Shown in pieces: positions 42,654 to 49,370 of a stretch of DNA of 64,000 bases. Under the pieces are notes generated by a model, which was not told the DNA's origin, ran no database searches, and worked only from the letters and a program-made list of their open reading frames with translations. The position numbers and the translations under genes were made by a program. Numbering within the stretch: the first letter of the stretch is position 1; each line of letters opens with the position of its first letter. This DNA is from Labedaea rhizosphaerae (GTDB lineage Bacteria; Actinomycetota; Actinomycetes; Mycobacteriales; Pseudonocardiaceae), in NCBI RefSeq assembly GCF_004362825.1, contig NZ_SNXZ01000006.1, positions 310,001 through 374,000 on the forward strand. The letters run 5' to 3'.

Positions 42654-43482
42654 CCTGGCTGACCTCGCGGACCTCGCGGACCTCGCGGACCTCGGGGTCG
42701 GCATCGGCTGGCGGCCCGAGATCGACCTGACCGTGGCGCGGTTGCCCGGCGTGGACTGGGTCGAGGTCGTCGCGGAGAACCTGCACGTCGAGCACCTGCC
42801 CGAGTCGCTGGTCGAGCTGCGCGCCAAGGGCCTGCCGGTGCTGCCGCACGCGGTCTCGCTCTCCCTCGGCGGTGCCGACCCGGTGGATCCGGCGAGGGTC
42901 GAGCACCTGGCGGCCGTGGCCGCGGCGCTGGACGCGCCGGTGGTCAGCGACCACGTCTGCTTCGTGCGGGCCGGCGGCCTCGACTCCGGGCACCTGATGC
43001 CGATCCCGCGCACCCGCGATGCACTGGACGTGCTGGTGGCCAACGTGACCACCGCCCAGTCCATCCTGGAAACCCCGCTCGCGCTGGAGAACATCGCCGC
43101 GCTGATCGAGTGGCCGGACGCGGAGCTGACCGAGGGCCAGTTCCTGGCCGAGCTCACCGAACGCACCGGCTGCGCGCTGATCGTCGACGTCGCCAACCTC
43201 TACGCGTGCGCCCGCAACATCGGTCTCGACATCGAGAGGTTCCTCGACGAGATCCCGTTGGAGCGCATCGCGTACGTGCACGTCGCGGGCGGCGTCGAAC
43301 ACGACGGCGCCTACCACGACACGCACGCGCACCCGGTCCTCCCGCAGGTCCTCGACGTGCTCGCGCGGCTGCGGGACCGCACCCAGCCGCCGGGCGTGCT
43401 GCTCGAACGCGACGACGACTACCCGTCCGACAGCGAACTGGCCGACGAGCTGGCCCGCATCCGCGCGGTGGTGGGCCGATGA
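42646..43482 (+). CDS. DUF692 / MNIO-family multinuclear iron oxidative enzyme
   Basis: A 278-residue TIM barrel of the MbnB/TglH/ChrH family, iron enzymes that oxidatively rework cysteines of peptides. Metal-site segments are intact: WVEVVAENLHVE, LPHAVSLSLGG, VVSDHVCFVR, ALENIAALIEW, IVDVANLYACARNIGLDI, IAYVHVAGGVEHDG, YHDTHAHPV and VLLERDDDYP. GTG at 42646 overlaps paralogue 4. Residues 2-19 are an (ADL)6 repeat encoded by a 9-bp tandem array, an unusual lead. The partner gene overlaps its stop. Predicted substrates are the five-Cys tails encoded just upstream (inference). Confidence 0.88.
   Translation: MADLADLADLADLADLGVGIGWRPEIDLTVARLPGVDWVEVVAENLHVEHLPESLVELRAKGLPVLPHAVSLSLGGADPVDPARVEHLAAVAAALDAPVVSDHVCFVRAGGLDSGHLMPIPRTRDALDVLVANVTTAQSILETPLALENIAALIEWPDAELTEGQFLAELTERTGCALIVDVANLYACARNIGLDIERFLDEIPLERIAYVHVAGGVEHDGAYHDTHAHPVLPQVLDVLARLRDRTQPPGVLLERDDDYPSDSELADELARIRAVVGR
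42649..42702 (+). repeat. 9-bp in-frame tandem repeat at the MNIO start
   Basis: About six 9-bp units, the last ones exact copies of GACCTCGCG, encode repeated Ala-Asp-Leu right after the start codon. Copy changes would keep the frame and only lengthen the N-terminus. Confidence 0.75.
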
Positions 43483-43832
43483 CCAGAGAAGAGCTGGCCG
43501 CTCGGCAGGCGCAGTTGCTATGGGCCTTGCTGGCCGACGGCGACCCGCCGCCGGGGTTCGCCGCCGAGGACCTCGAGCGCGAGGCGAAAGCCTTGTGGGC
43601 CAAGCGGCGGCGGGTCACCGCGATGCTGCGCCCGGACGTCGCCGAGGAGCTGGGCGAGCAGTACGTGGCGGCGTTCGACCGGTTCGCGCGCAGCCATCCG
43701 AAGAGCGTGACCACCCGGGCCCGCCAGGACGCCGACGACTTCGCGGCCTGGGCGATCGCCGAGGGCCTGCTCGCGTCGCCACCCCGGCGTCCTTGGTGGA
43801 AACTCAAGGACCGGTCCAGCGGGGGTCGGTAA
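43479..43832 (+). CDS. Small helical partner of the MNIO enzyme
   Basis: 117 residues, mainly helical: EELAARQAQLLWALLADGDP, EDLEREAKALWAKRRRVTAM, DVAEELGEQYVAAFDRFARS and ADDFAAWAIAEGLLA. The YVAAFDRFARSHPK-type segment resembles partner proteins that accompany DUF692 enzymes (DUF2063-like, or the actinobacterial gene next to DUF692 in Streptomyces). Such partners present the peptide to the MNIO. ATG at 43479 overlaps the MNIO stop by 4 bp. No cysteine is present. Assignment as partner rests on position and weak resemblance. Confidence 0.7.
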   Translation: MTREELAARQAQLLWALLADGDPPPGFAAEDLEREAKALWAKRRRVTAMLRPDVAEELGEQYVAAFDRFARSHPKSVTTRARQDADDFAAWAIAEGLLASPPRRPWWKLKDRSSGGR

Positions 43833-43842
43833 GCTCGGTGCG

Positions 43843-44688
43843 GTGACCGACGCAAGCCTGCTCGCCGTGAGCGACCTGCATGTCTCGTATGCCGAGAACC
43901 GGGAGATCGTCACCGGCCTGTGGCCGGACCACGAGGGCGACTGGCTGCTGGTCGCCGGCGACATCGGTGAGAAGGTCGCCGACATCGAATGGACCCTCGG
44001 CACGCTCGCCGACCGGTTCGCCAAGGTGATCTGGTCGCCGGGCAACCACGAGCTGTGGTCGGGTGGGTCCGACCCCGTGCAGCTCAAGGGCGTCGCGCGC
44101 TACCAGCACCTGGTCGAGATGTGCCGCGGGCTCGGCGTGGTCACCCCCGAGGACCCGTACGAGGTCTGGACCGGCGCGGGCGGCCCGGTCACCATCGCGC
44201 CGCTGTTCACCCTCTACGACTACTCGTGGCGCCCGGCCGGAACCCGCACCAAGGCCGAAGGCCTGGCCGCGGCGCACGAGGCCGGCATCGTCTGCACCGA
44301 CGAGTACTTCCTGGACCCGTCGCCCTACCCGACCAGGGACGACTGGTGCCGGGCGCGGGTGGCCGAGACCGAGCGCAGGCTGGCCGCCGTCGAAGGCCCG
44401 ACCGTCCTGGTGAACCACTGGCCGTTGCGCCGCGAGCCGACGCTCGTGTTGCGGTACCCGGTCTTCGCGCAGTGGTGCGGCACCGACCTGACCGCCGACT
44501 GGCACACCCGGTTCAACGCCGCCGCGATGGTATACGGGCACCTGCACATCCCACGGTCCACTGTGTACGACGGGGTGCCGTTCGAGGAGGTCTCGGTCGG
44601 CTACCCGAGGGAGTGGCAGGCCCGACGGAAACGGGAGCGCTGGGTGCGCACGATCCTCCCGGCCGCACAACAGGTGGAGCGCGCATGA
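43843..44688 (+). CDS. pptH: Metallophosphoesterase, 4'-phosphopantetheinyl hydrolase (PptH-like)
   Basis: A 281-residue calcineurin-like phosphoesterase with all metal motifs: VSDLHVSYAENR, LVAGDIGEKV, SPGNHELW, LVNHWPLR and YGHLHIP. In M. tuberculosis the enzyme encoded immediately upstream of pptT (Rv2795c, PptH) removes the phosphopantetheine arm from carrier proteins. Here too it overlaps the pptT start by 4 bp, which supports the same role. GTG at 43843, 10 bp after the MNIO partner gene, so it may be read from the same transcript as the TIGR04222/MNIO genes. Confidence 0.87.
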   Translation: MTDASLLAVSDLHVSYAENREIVTGLWPDHEGDWLLVAGDIGEKVADIEWTLGTLADRFAKVIWSPGNHELWSGGSDPVQLKGVARYQHLVEMCRGLGVVTPEDPYEVWTGAGGPVTIAPLFTLYDYSWRPAGTRTKAEGLAAAHEAGIVCTDEYFLDPSPYPTRDDWCRARVAETERRLAAVEGPTVLVNHWPLRREPTLVLRYPVFAQWCGTDLTADWHTRFNAAAMVYGHLHIPRSTVYDGVPFEEVSVGYPREWQARRKRERWVRTILPAAQQVERA

Positions 44689-45332
44689 TCGACCGGATCC
44701 TGCCGGCCAAGGCCGTCGCGGTCGAGGCGTTCGAAGACCCGCCGGAGGCCGTGCTGCTGCCGGTCGAGGCGGCCGCGGTGGCGAAGGCGGTGGCGAACCG
44801 CCGCCGCGAGTTCACCACGGTCCGCCACTGCGCCCGGCTGGCCATGGCCAAACTCGGAGTTCCCTACGTGCCACTGGTTCCGGGCGAACGCGGGGCGCCC
44901 AGCTGGCCGTCCACTGTGGTCGGCAGCATGACGCACTGCGCCGGGTACCGGGCCGCGGTGGTGGCGCACGCGACCGAGTTGCGCTCGGTCGGCGTGGACG
45001 CGGAGCCGCACGGCCCGCTGCCCGACGGTGTGCTGGACGCGGTGTCGCTGCCGGCCGAGCGGGATCACCTGGCCGGCCTGCCCAGCAGCGTGCACTGGGA
45101 CCGCTTGTTGTTCAGCGCCAAGGAAAGCGTGTACAAGGCGTGGTTCCCGATCACCCAGCGTTGGCTGGGTTTCGAGGAAGCCTCGCTGGAATTCGCCACC
45201 GACGGGACGTTCTCCGCCCGCCTGCTGGTGCCCGGCCCGGTGCTCGACGGCGTCGAGCTGCGGGGCTTCGAGGGCCGCTGGCTGGTCGAGGACGGCTTCG
45301 TGCTGACGGCCATCGCCGTCCCCTTCGCCTGA
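44685..45332 (+). CDS. pptT: 4'-phosphopantetheinyl transferase (PptT-like)
   Basis: 215 residues, EntD/Sfp-type. It loads carrier proteins of fatty-acid, polyketide and peptide synthases with phosphopantetheine from CoA. The conserved parts are present: RREFTTVRHCARLAM (CoA contact), GSMTHCAGYRAAVVA, SVGVDAEPHGPL with the Mg-binding Asp, and FSAKESVYKAWFP, the KEaxYK signature. ATG at 44685. Organised as pptH-pptT like M. tuberculosis. The adjacent siderophore operon does not need it, since NIS synthetases use no carrier protein. Confidence 0.92.
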   Translation: MIDRILPAKAVAVEAFEDPPEAVLLPVEAAAVAKAVANRRREFTTVRHCARLAMAKLGVPYVPLVPGERGAPSWPSTVVGSMTHCAGYRAAVVAHATELRSVGVDAEPHGPLPDGVLDAVSLPAERDHLAGLPSSVHWDRLLFSAKESVYKAWFPITQRWLGFEEASLEFATDGTFSARLLVPGPVLDGVELRGFEGRWLVEDGFVLTAIAVPFA

Positions 45333-45337
45333 CGGGC

Positions 45338-45473
45338 GTGTCCCACACTCGCGCCGGGTGTGTCCCCCGTTCCCGCCGGGTGTGTCCCACACTCGCGCGG
45401 GGTGTGTCCCACACTCGAGTGTGGGACACGCTCGTCCTGAGTGTGGGACACACCTTGCCTGAGTGTGGGACAC
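45338..45473. repeat. 22-bp-period inverted repeat array between convergent genes
   Basis: GTGTCCCACACTC occurs on the plus strand at 45338, 45382 and 45404, with a degenerate copy (GTGTCCCCCGTTC) at 45360. Its complement GAGTGTGGGACAC occurs at 45417, 45439 and 45461. Every step within each half is exactly 22 bp, and the two inner units touch to form a 26-bp perfect palindrome centred between 45416 and 45417. The array starts 6 bp after pptT and ends 13 bp before the ABC permease stop. It could act as a bidirectional terminator or a protein-binding array on one DNA face. Confidence 0.85.
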
Positions 45474-45485
45474 GCCCGGAGGCGG

Positions 45486-46220
45486 TCAGGCCAGAGCGGC
45501 TTCGCGGCGGTAGCTGAAGACGACCAGCGCGCTCAACGCCACCGTCCAGGCCCCCAGCACCAGCACCGCCAGCGCGGTGTTGTTGTTGCCCAGCAACGCG
45601 CCGTGCCCGATGTCGGCCAGCCAGTAGCTGGGAATCGCCTTCACCGCGGACGCGACCCAGCTCGGGAACCCGGTCAGCGGGATCAGCAGACCGCTCAGGA
45701 AACCGAAGCCCAGCTGGACCCCGGCCGTGTAGATCTGCACGGAGTCCGCCGAGGCGAGCAGGCCGAGCAGCACGCCGAGCACCGCGAACGGCAACGACGC
45801 GAGCCACGTGCCCAACGTCAGCTGCACCCACGCACCCGCGCTCAGGTGCACGTTCTCGATGAAGCCACCGGCCATGGCCACGATAATCGGCGCGGGCAGC
45901 GCCACGATCATGCTGACCACCACCTTCGACAGCAGGTACGCCTTCGGGCTCAACGGCGTGAGCCGCAGTTGCGCCTGCCAGCCACCCGAGCGCTCCGCCG
46001 CGATCCGGATGCCGGTCGACAGCGCCGACACGAACGCCCCGTACGCGGCGAGCCCGCACAACAGGTACGCCTTGTACTTCACGTCGGTGCCGGGCACCGA
46101 CTCGTCCTTGTACAGCCCCGATTGCAACAGGTAGAGCAGGGTCGGCAACGCGATCGCGAACAGCACGAAGCGCGGGGTGCGCAACATGCGCTTGATCTCC
46201 AACGTCAGGTAGCCGGTCAT
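45486..46220 (-). CDS. ABC-2 type exporter permease
   Basis: A 244-residue membrane subunit with about six helices: FVLFAIALPTLLYLLQSG, AYLLCGLAAYGAFVSALSTG, VVVSMIVALPAPIIVAMAGG, LASLPFAVLGVLLGLLAS, YTAGVQLGFGFLSGLLIPLTG and ALAVLVLGAWTVALSALVVF. The loop LTPLSPKAYLLSKV is typical of ABC-2 drug/lipid exporters. ATG at 46220 overlaps the ATPase stop by 4 bp. It ends the operon, facing pptT across the repeat array. Substrate unknown; the divergent histidine kinase may sense it. Confidence 0.88.
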   Translation of the reverse strand: MTGYLTLEIKRMLRTPRFVLFAIALPTLLYLLQSGLYKDESVPGTDVKYKAYLLCGLAAYGAFVSALSTGIRIAAERSGGWQAQLRLTPLSPKAYLLSKVVVSMIVALPAPIIVAMAGGFIENVHLSAGAWVQLTLGTWLASLPFAVLGVLLGLLASADSVQIYTAGVQLGFGFLSGLLIPLTGFPSWVASAVKAIPSYWLADIGHGALLGNNNTALAVLVLGAWTVALSALVVFSYRREAALA

Positions 46221-47215
46221 CGGGACTCCTCGGTGCTGATGCTCGAACCCGCAAGCGGTTCTTCGGTGCTGATGCTCGAACCCGCAAGCGGTTCTTCGGT
46301 GCTGGTGAGCGACAGGAACGCCTCTTCGAGGCCCATCGCGGTGATCTGGAAGTGGTGGGCCAGCGGGTGCTCGACGAGCAGCGCGCGCAACGCGGTGTCG
46401 GAGTCGTCGCAGCTGAGCTCGGCGCGATCGCCACGCAACTCGCCACCGGTCACGCCGGGCAGGCGCAGCAGGTCGGCGAGCGTCGCGCCGGGCACGACCG
46501 CGCGCAGCACGCTGCCGGTGACGCTGCCACGCACCTCGGCGACCGTGCCGTCGGCGACCACCCGGCCGTCGCGCAGCAGCACGACCCGGTCGGCGAACTC
46601 CTCGGCCTCGTCGAGGTAGTGGGTCGCGAACAGCACGGTGCGGCCGGTGTCGGTGAACGAGCGCATGGCCTGCCAGAAGTCGCGGCGGCTGCCGACGTCC
46701 ATGGCCGCGGTGGGCTCGTCGAGCACCAGCAGGCGCGGGTCGCCGACCAGGGCCATGGCGAACCGCACGCGCTGGCGCTGGCCGCCGGAGAGCTTGGTGC
46801 AGTAGCGGTCGGCGATGTCGGTGACCCCCGCCATCCGCATCGCCTGCTCGGCGGGCATCGGGTGCTTGTGGAGCCCGGCGATCATGCCGATCACCTCGGC
46901 GACCGTCACGTCCTCGAGCAGGTTGCCCTGCTGCAGCATCGCGCCGACGAGGCCCTCGGTGACCGCGTCGCGCGGCGTCTTGCCGAACACCTCGACGGTG
47001 CCCGCGCTCGGCTGGGTCAGCCCCAGGATGGTGGCCACGGTCGTCGACTTGCCGGCCCCGTTCGGCCCGAGCACGGCGACCACCTCGCCGGTGCCGATGG
47101 CCAGGTCGACGCCCCTGACCGCGGCGACCGTGCCGGTCTTCGTTTCGTAGTTCTTGCGCAGGTCGCGGATCGTCACGGCTTGCGTGGTCCGCGGTGGTGT
47201 GGTCTGGACTGGCAT
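46217..47215 (-). CDS. ABC transporter ATP-binding protein
   Basis: 332 residues. Walker A is LGPNGAGKSTT, the Q-loop is in GAMLQQGNLL, the signature is LSGGQRQRVRF, Walker B is RLLVLDEPTAAMDV and the H-loop is FATHYLDEAEEF. It energises the permease downstream. The last ~28 residues repeat STEEPLAGSSI twice, encoded by two exact 33-bp direct repeats (46230-46295), an unusual tail for this family. ATG at 47215. Divergent from a histidine kinase gene across 108 bp. Confidence 0.92.
   Translation of the reverse strand: MPVQTTPPRTTQAVTIRDLRKNYETKTGTVAAVRGVDLAIGTGEVVAVLGPNGAGKSTTVATILGLTQPSAGTVEVFGKTPRDAVTEGLVGAMLQQGNLLEDVTVAEVIGMIAGLHKHPMPAEQAMRMAGVTDIADRYCTKLSGGQRQRVRFAMALVGDPRLLVLDEPTAAMDVGSRRDFWQAMRSFTDTGRTVLFATHYLDEAEEFADRVVLLRDGRVVADGTVAEVRGSVTGSVLRAVVPGATLADLLRLPGVTGGELRGDRAELSCDDSDTALRALLVEHPLAHHFQITAMGLEEAFLSLTSTEEPLAGSSISTEEPLAGSSISTEESR
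46230..46295 (-). repeat. Two exact 33-bp direct repeats in the ATPase C-terminus
   Basis: 46230-46262 and 46263-46295 are identical, and a further partial unit follows (TCGGTGCTG). They encode the doubled STEEPLAGSSI. The 33-bp unit keeps the frame, consistent with a recent slippage duplication. Confidence 0.85.
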
Positions 47216-47323
47216 GGCTCGAAGTCTGTGTCCGCAAAGGACCACGACCCCGGTACGGCCGTCACGGGTTCGGGATGACAGATGTCATGGGCCGGGTCCG
47301 GCGGCGTCGCCTAGGGTCTTGTT

Positions 47324-48505
47324 GTGCAGGGTCAACTCTCCGAGGACGCCGAACGGGCCGCGCGGCTGCGGGCCTACGAGTTCACCGCGAACCAGTGGCC
47401 GGCTTGGGGGTTCGCCGGCCGTGATCGCGACCGCAAGCAGAACGCCGTGGTGCGCAACCTCTTCGCGCCGGTGGCGTTCATGTTCTTCATGTTCGCCGCG
47501 GTGCGCGACGACCTGGCCGGGCCGCACCCGATCGTCCAACGGGTGCTGCTCGCGATCGTGGCCACCGTTTACGCGTTGAGCTTCGTCGCGGTGCTGGTGG
47601 CCCGGATGCGGGTGCAGGCTTCGCACCGCACGCGGGCGCTGATCGTGGCGTGGATGCTGCTGCTCGGCGGGTTGCTGCCGGTGGTCTCCATGGACGCCAA
47701 GGACTTCCCGATGATCACCTACGCCATGGTGATCACGGTGCTCGTCGTGCCGCTGCGCTACAGCCGCCCCATCGGCGCGGTCGTGATCGGGCTGCAGATG
47801 CTGATCACCTGGCTCGCCGACGGTGCGGTCGACTGGAGCGGCACGTGGACGCTGGTGCTGGTCACCGTGTCGGTCACGTCGTTGCTGATCGTCGGCAACA
47901 CCATCCAGAGCCTGCGCGACGCGAACAGCATGATCGCGGACCTCGCCGTCGCCGAGGAGCGCAGCCGCTTCGCCCGCGACCTGCACGACCTGCTCGGTCA
48001 CAGCCTGACCACGATCACGGTGAAGTCGGGCCTGGCGCGGCGCGTGCTGGAGACCGGCGCGGCGACCGAGCGGGCGATCAGCGAGGTGCGGGACGTGGAG
48101 GAGTTGTCGCGCAAGGCGTTGGTCGAAGTGCGGGCCGCCGTGTCGGGGTACCACCAGATCTCGCTGGCCGCGGAGTTGGTGAACGCGAAGGCCGCGTTGC
48201 GTGCCGCGGGCATCGAGGCGGTGTTGCCGGGCGGGGTGGAGGAGTTGCGCTCGTCGCTGCGCGAGCAGTTCGCCTGGGTGGTGCGCGAGGGCGTGACGAA
48301 TGTGGTCAAGCACAGCGGCGCGTCCCGCTGCGAGGTCCGGCTCGGCGAGTCGTGGCTCGAGGTGCGGGACAACGGCCGGGCCGGCTCGGGGAGCCCGTCG
48401 GCGGGCAACGGGTTGCGTGGCCTGCGCGACCGGCTCGCGGCGTCCGGCTCGTCCCTGACGTGGGAGCGGGTCGACGGCTGGTTCGTGCTGCGCGCGGCCG
48501 CTTAA
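47324..48505 (+). CDS. Sensor histidine kinase, NarL/DesK-type, without adjacent response regulator
   Basis: 393 residues. A cytoplasmic start is followed by about six membrane helices (FAPVAFMFFMFAAV, VLLAIVATVYALSFVAVLVA, ALIVAWMLLLGGLLPVV, MITYAMVITVLVV, AVVIGLQMLITWL, LVLVTVSVTSLLIVG). The HisKA_3 box is RFARDLHDLLGHSLTTI (His about 221), then an HATPase domain with REGVTNVVKHSGAS, VRDNGRAG and GNGLRGLRDRL. GTG at 47324. It is divergent from an ABC exporter, a common sensing pair, but the next gene is a TetR regulator rather than a response regulator. Confidence 0.88.
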   Translation: MQGQLSEDAERAARLRAYEFTANQWPAWGFAGRDRDRKQNAVVRNLFAPVAFMFFMFAAVRDDLAGPHPIVQRVLLAIVATVYALSFVAVLVARMRVQASHRTRALIVAWMLLLGGLLPVVSMDAKDFPMITYAMVITVLVVPLRYSRPIGAVVIGLQMLITWLADGAVDWSGTWTLVLVTVSVTSLLIVGNTIQSLRDANSMIADLAVAEERSRFARDLHDLLGHSLTTITVKSGLARRVLETGAATERAISEVRDVEELSRKALVEVRAAVSGYHQISLAAELVNAKAALRAAGIEAVLPGGVEELRSSLREQFAWVVREGVTNVVKHSGASRCEVRLGESWLEVRDNGRAGSGSPSAGNGLRGLRDRLAASGSSLTWERVDGWFVLRAAA

Positions 48506-48506
48506 G

Positions 48507-48524
48507 CGAGACTGTACCGTCTCG
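48507..48524. promoter_or_regulatory. Operator palindrome before the second tetR
   Basis: CGAGAC-TGTACC-GTCTCG has perfect 6-bp arms and lies between the kinase stop and the TetR start 19 bp later. It is a likely autoregulatory site of that TetR protein. Confidence 0.65.
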
Positions 48525-48542
48525 TATGATAAGGTCCGGTTC

Positions 48543-49178
48543 ATGGCGACTTCGACCGAACCGGCCCGGCGCGGCCGTCCGCCGTCATCGCAGAAGCGGG
48601 CGGCCATCCTCGAAGCGGCGACGTCGGTCTTCCTGGACAACGGCTACGACCGCACCAACCTCGACGATGTAGCGGCGGTCGCGGGTGTGTCGAAGCAGAC
48701 CGTGTACCGGCACTTCACGGACAAGAAGTCGCTGTTCATGGCCGTGGTCGAGGCCGCGCGGGAGCAGCAGCTGCGGCCCGCCGACGCGGTCGCCACCGTG
48801 CTGGACCCCGACGACCTGCTCGGCTCGCTGACCCGGTTCGGCGAGCGGATGCTGACGGTGGTGTTGAGCAAGCGGGTGGCGGCCCTGCGCCGGGTGATGA
48901 TCGGCGAGCTGAGCCGGATTCCCGAACTGCGCGAGATGTGGGCGGCCGGGGCGCCGACGGCGATCGCGACCGTGCTGATCACCGAGCTCGTTGCGCTCAC
49001 CGAACGCGGCGTGCTGGACGTGCCGGACCCGGTGGCCGCCGTGGAGAACTACTTCGGCCTGCTTTCCTTCCGCGGCATGAACAACACGGCTTACGGGGTG
49101 ACCGAGCTGTCGGCCAAGGACCGCAAACGCATCGCCGAATCGGCCGCCGACCTCTTCGTTCGCGCCTACTCCCGCTGA
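48543..49178 (+). CDS. TetR/AcrR-family regulator
   Basis: 211 residues. The DNA-binding part RAAILEAATSVFLDNGYDRT and VAGVSKQTVYRHFTDKKSLF is classical, and the C-terminal domain (LSKRVAALRRVMIGELSRIP, VAAVENYFGLLSFRGMN) is of the AcrR-like type. ATG at 48543 is 37 bp after the kinase gene and directly after an 18-bp palindrome, which it probably binds. Its target beyond itself is unknown; the kinase and the ABC exporter are candidates by proximity. Confidence 0.9.
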   Translation: MATSTEPARRGRPPSSQKRAAILEAATSVFLDNGYDRTNLDDVAAVAGVSKQTVYRHFTDKKSLFMAVVEAAREQQLRPADAVATVLDPDDLLGSLTRFGERMLTVVLSKRVAALRRVMIGELSRIPELREMWAAGAPTAIATVLITELVALTERGVLDVPDPVAAVENYFGLLSFRGMNNTAYGVTELSAKDRKRIAESAADLFVRAYSR

Positions 49179-49260
49179 TCCTCTTGTTGCTGGGGTTTTC
49201 CACAGGCGGGTGTGGCTGTTGTGGGTGGTGGCTTGTGTTCTGGGGTGGTTGCTCTCGAGT

Positions 49261-49370
49261 GGGTGTTCGCCGCCCGGTGGTGGGGTTGGTCTCGGGGTGG
49301 GGCGGTGGGCCTCGATTAGGAGCGGCTGCCGCGGGTGTTCGCCGCTCGGTGGCTGGGTTGGTCTCGGGGT
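49261..49370. repeat. Direct repeat at the left edge of the HNH element
   Basis: A ~38-bp unit starting GGGTGTTCGCCGC occurs at 49261-49298 and again at 49333-49370 with few mismatches; both end GGTTGGTCTCGGGGT. The reverse complement of its start recurs at about 49378-49387. This 320-bp gene-free zone (49179-49500) is otherwise low-complexity G/T-rich sequence. Confidence 0.65.

Noticed and set aside
41046-43196. Long open frame (over 700 codons) on the minus strand across the MNIO operon
   Set aside because: It is the antisense shadow of GC-rich genes with clear families on the plus strand; its product is low-complexity Arg/Ala/His with no recognisable domain.
45338-45473. Possible CRISPR array (regular short repeats)
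   Set aside because: Units are 13 bp with 9-bp gaps, half of them inverted around a central palindrome, and no cas genes are present.
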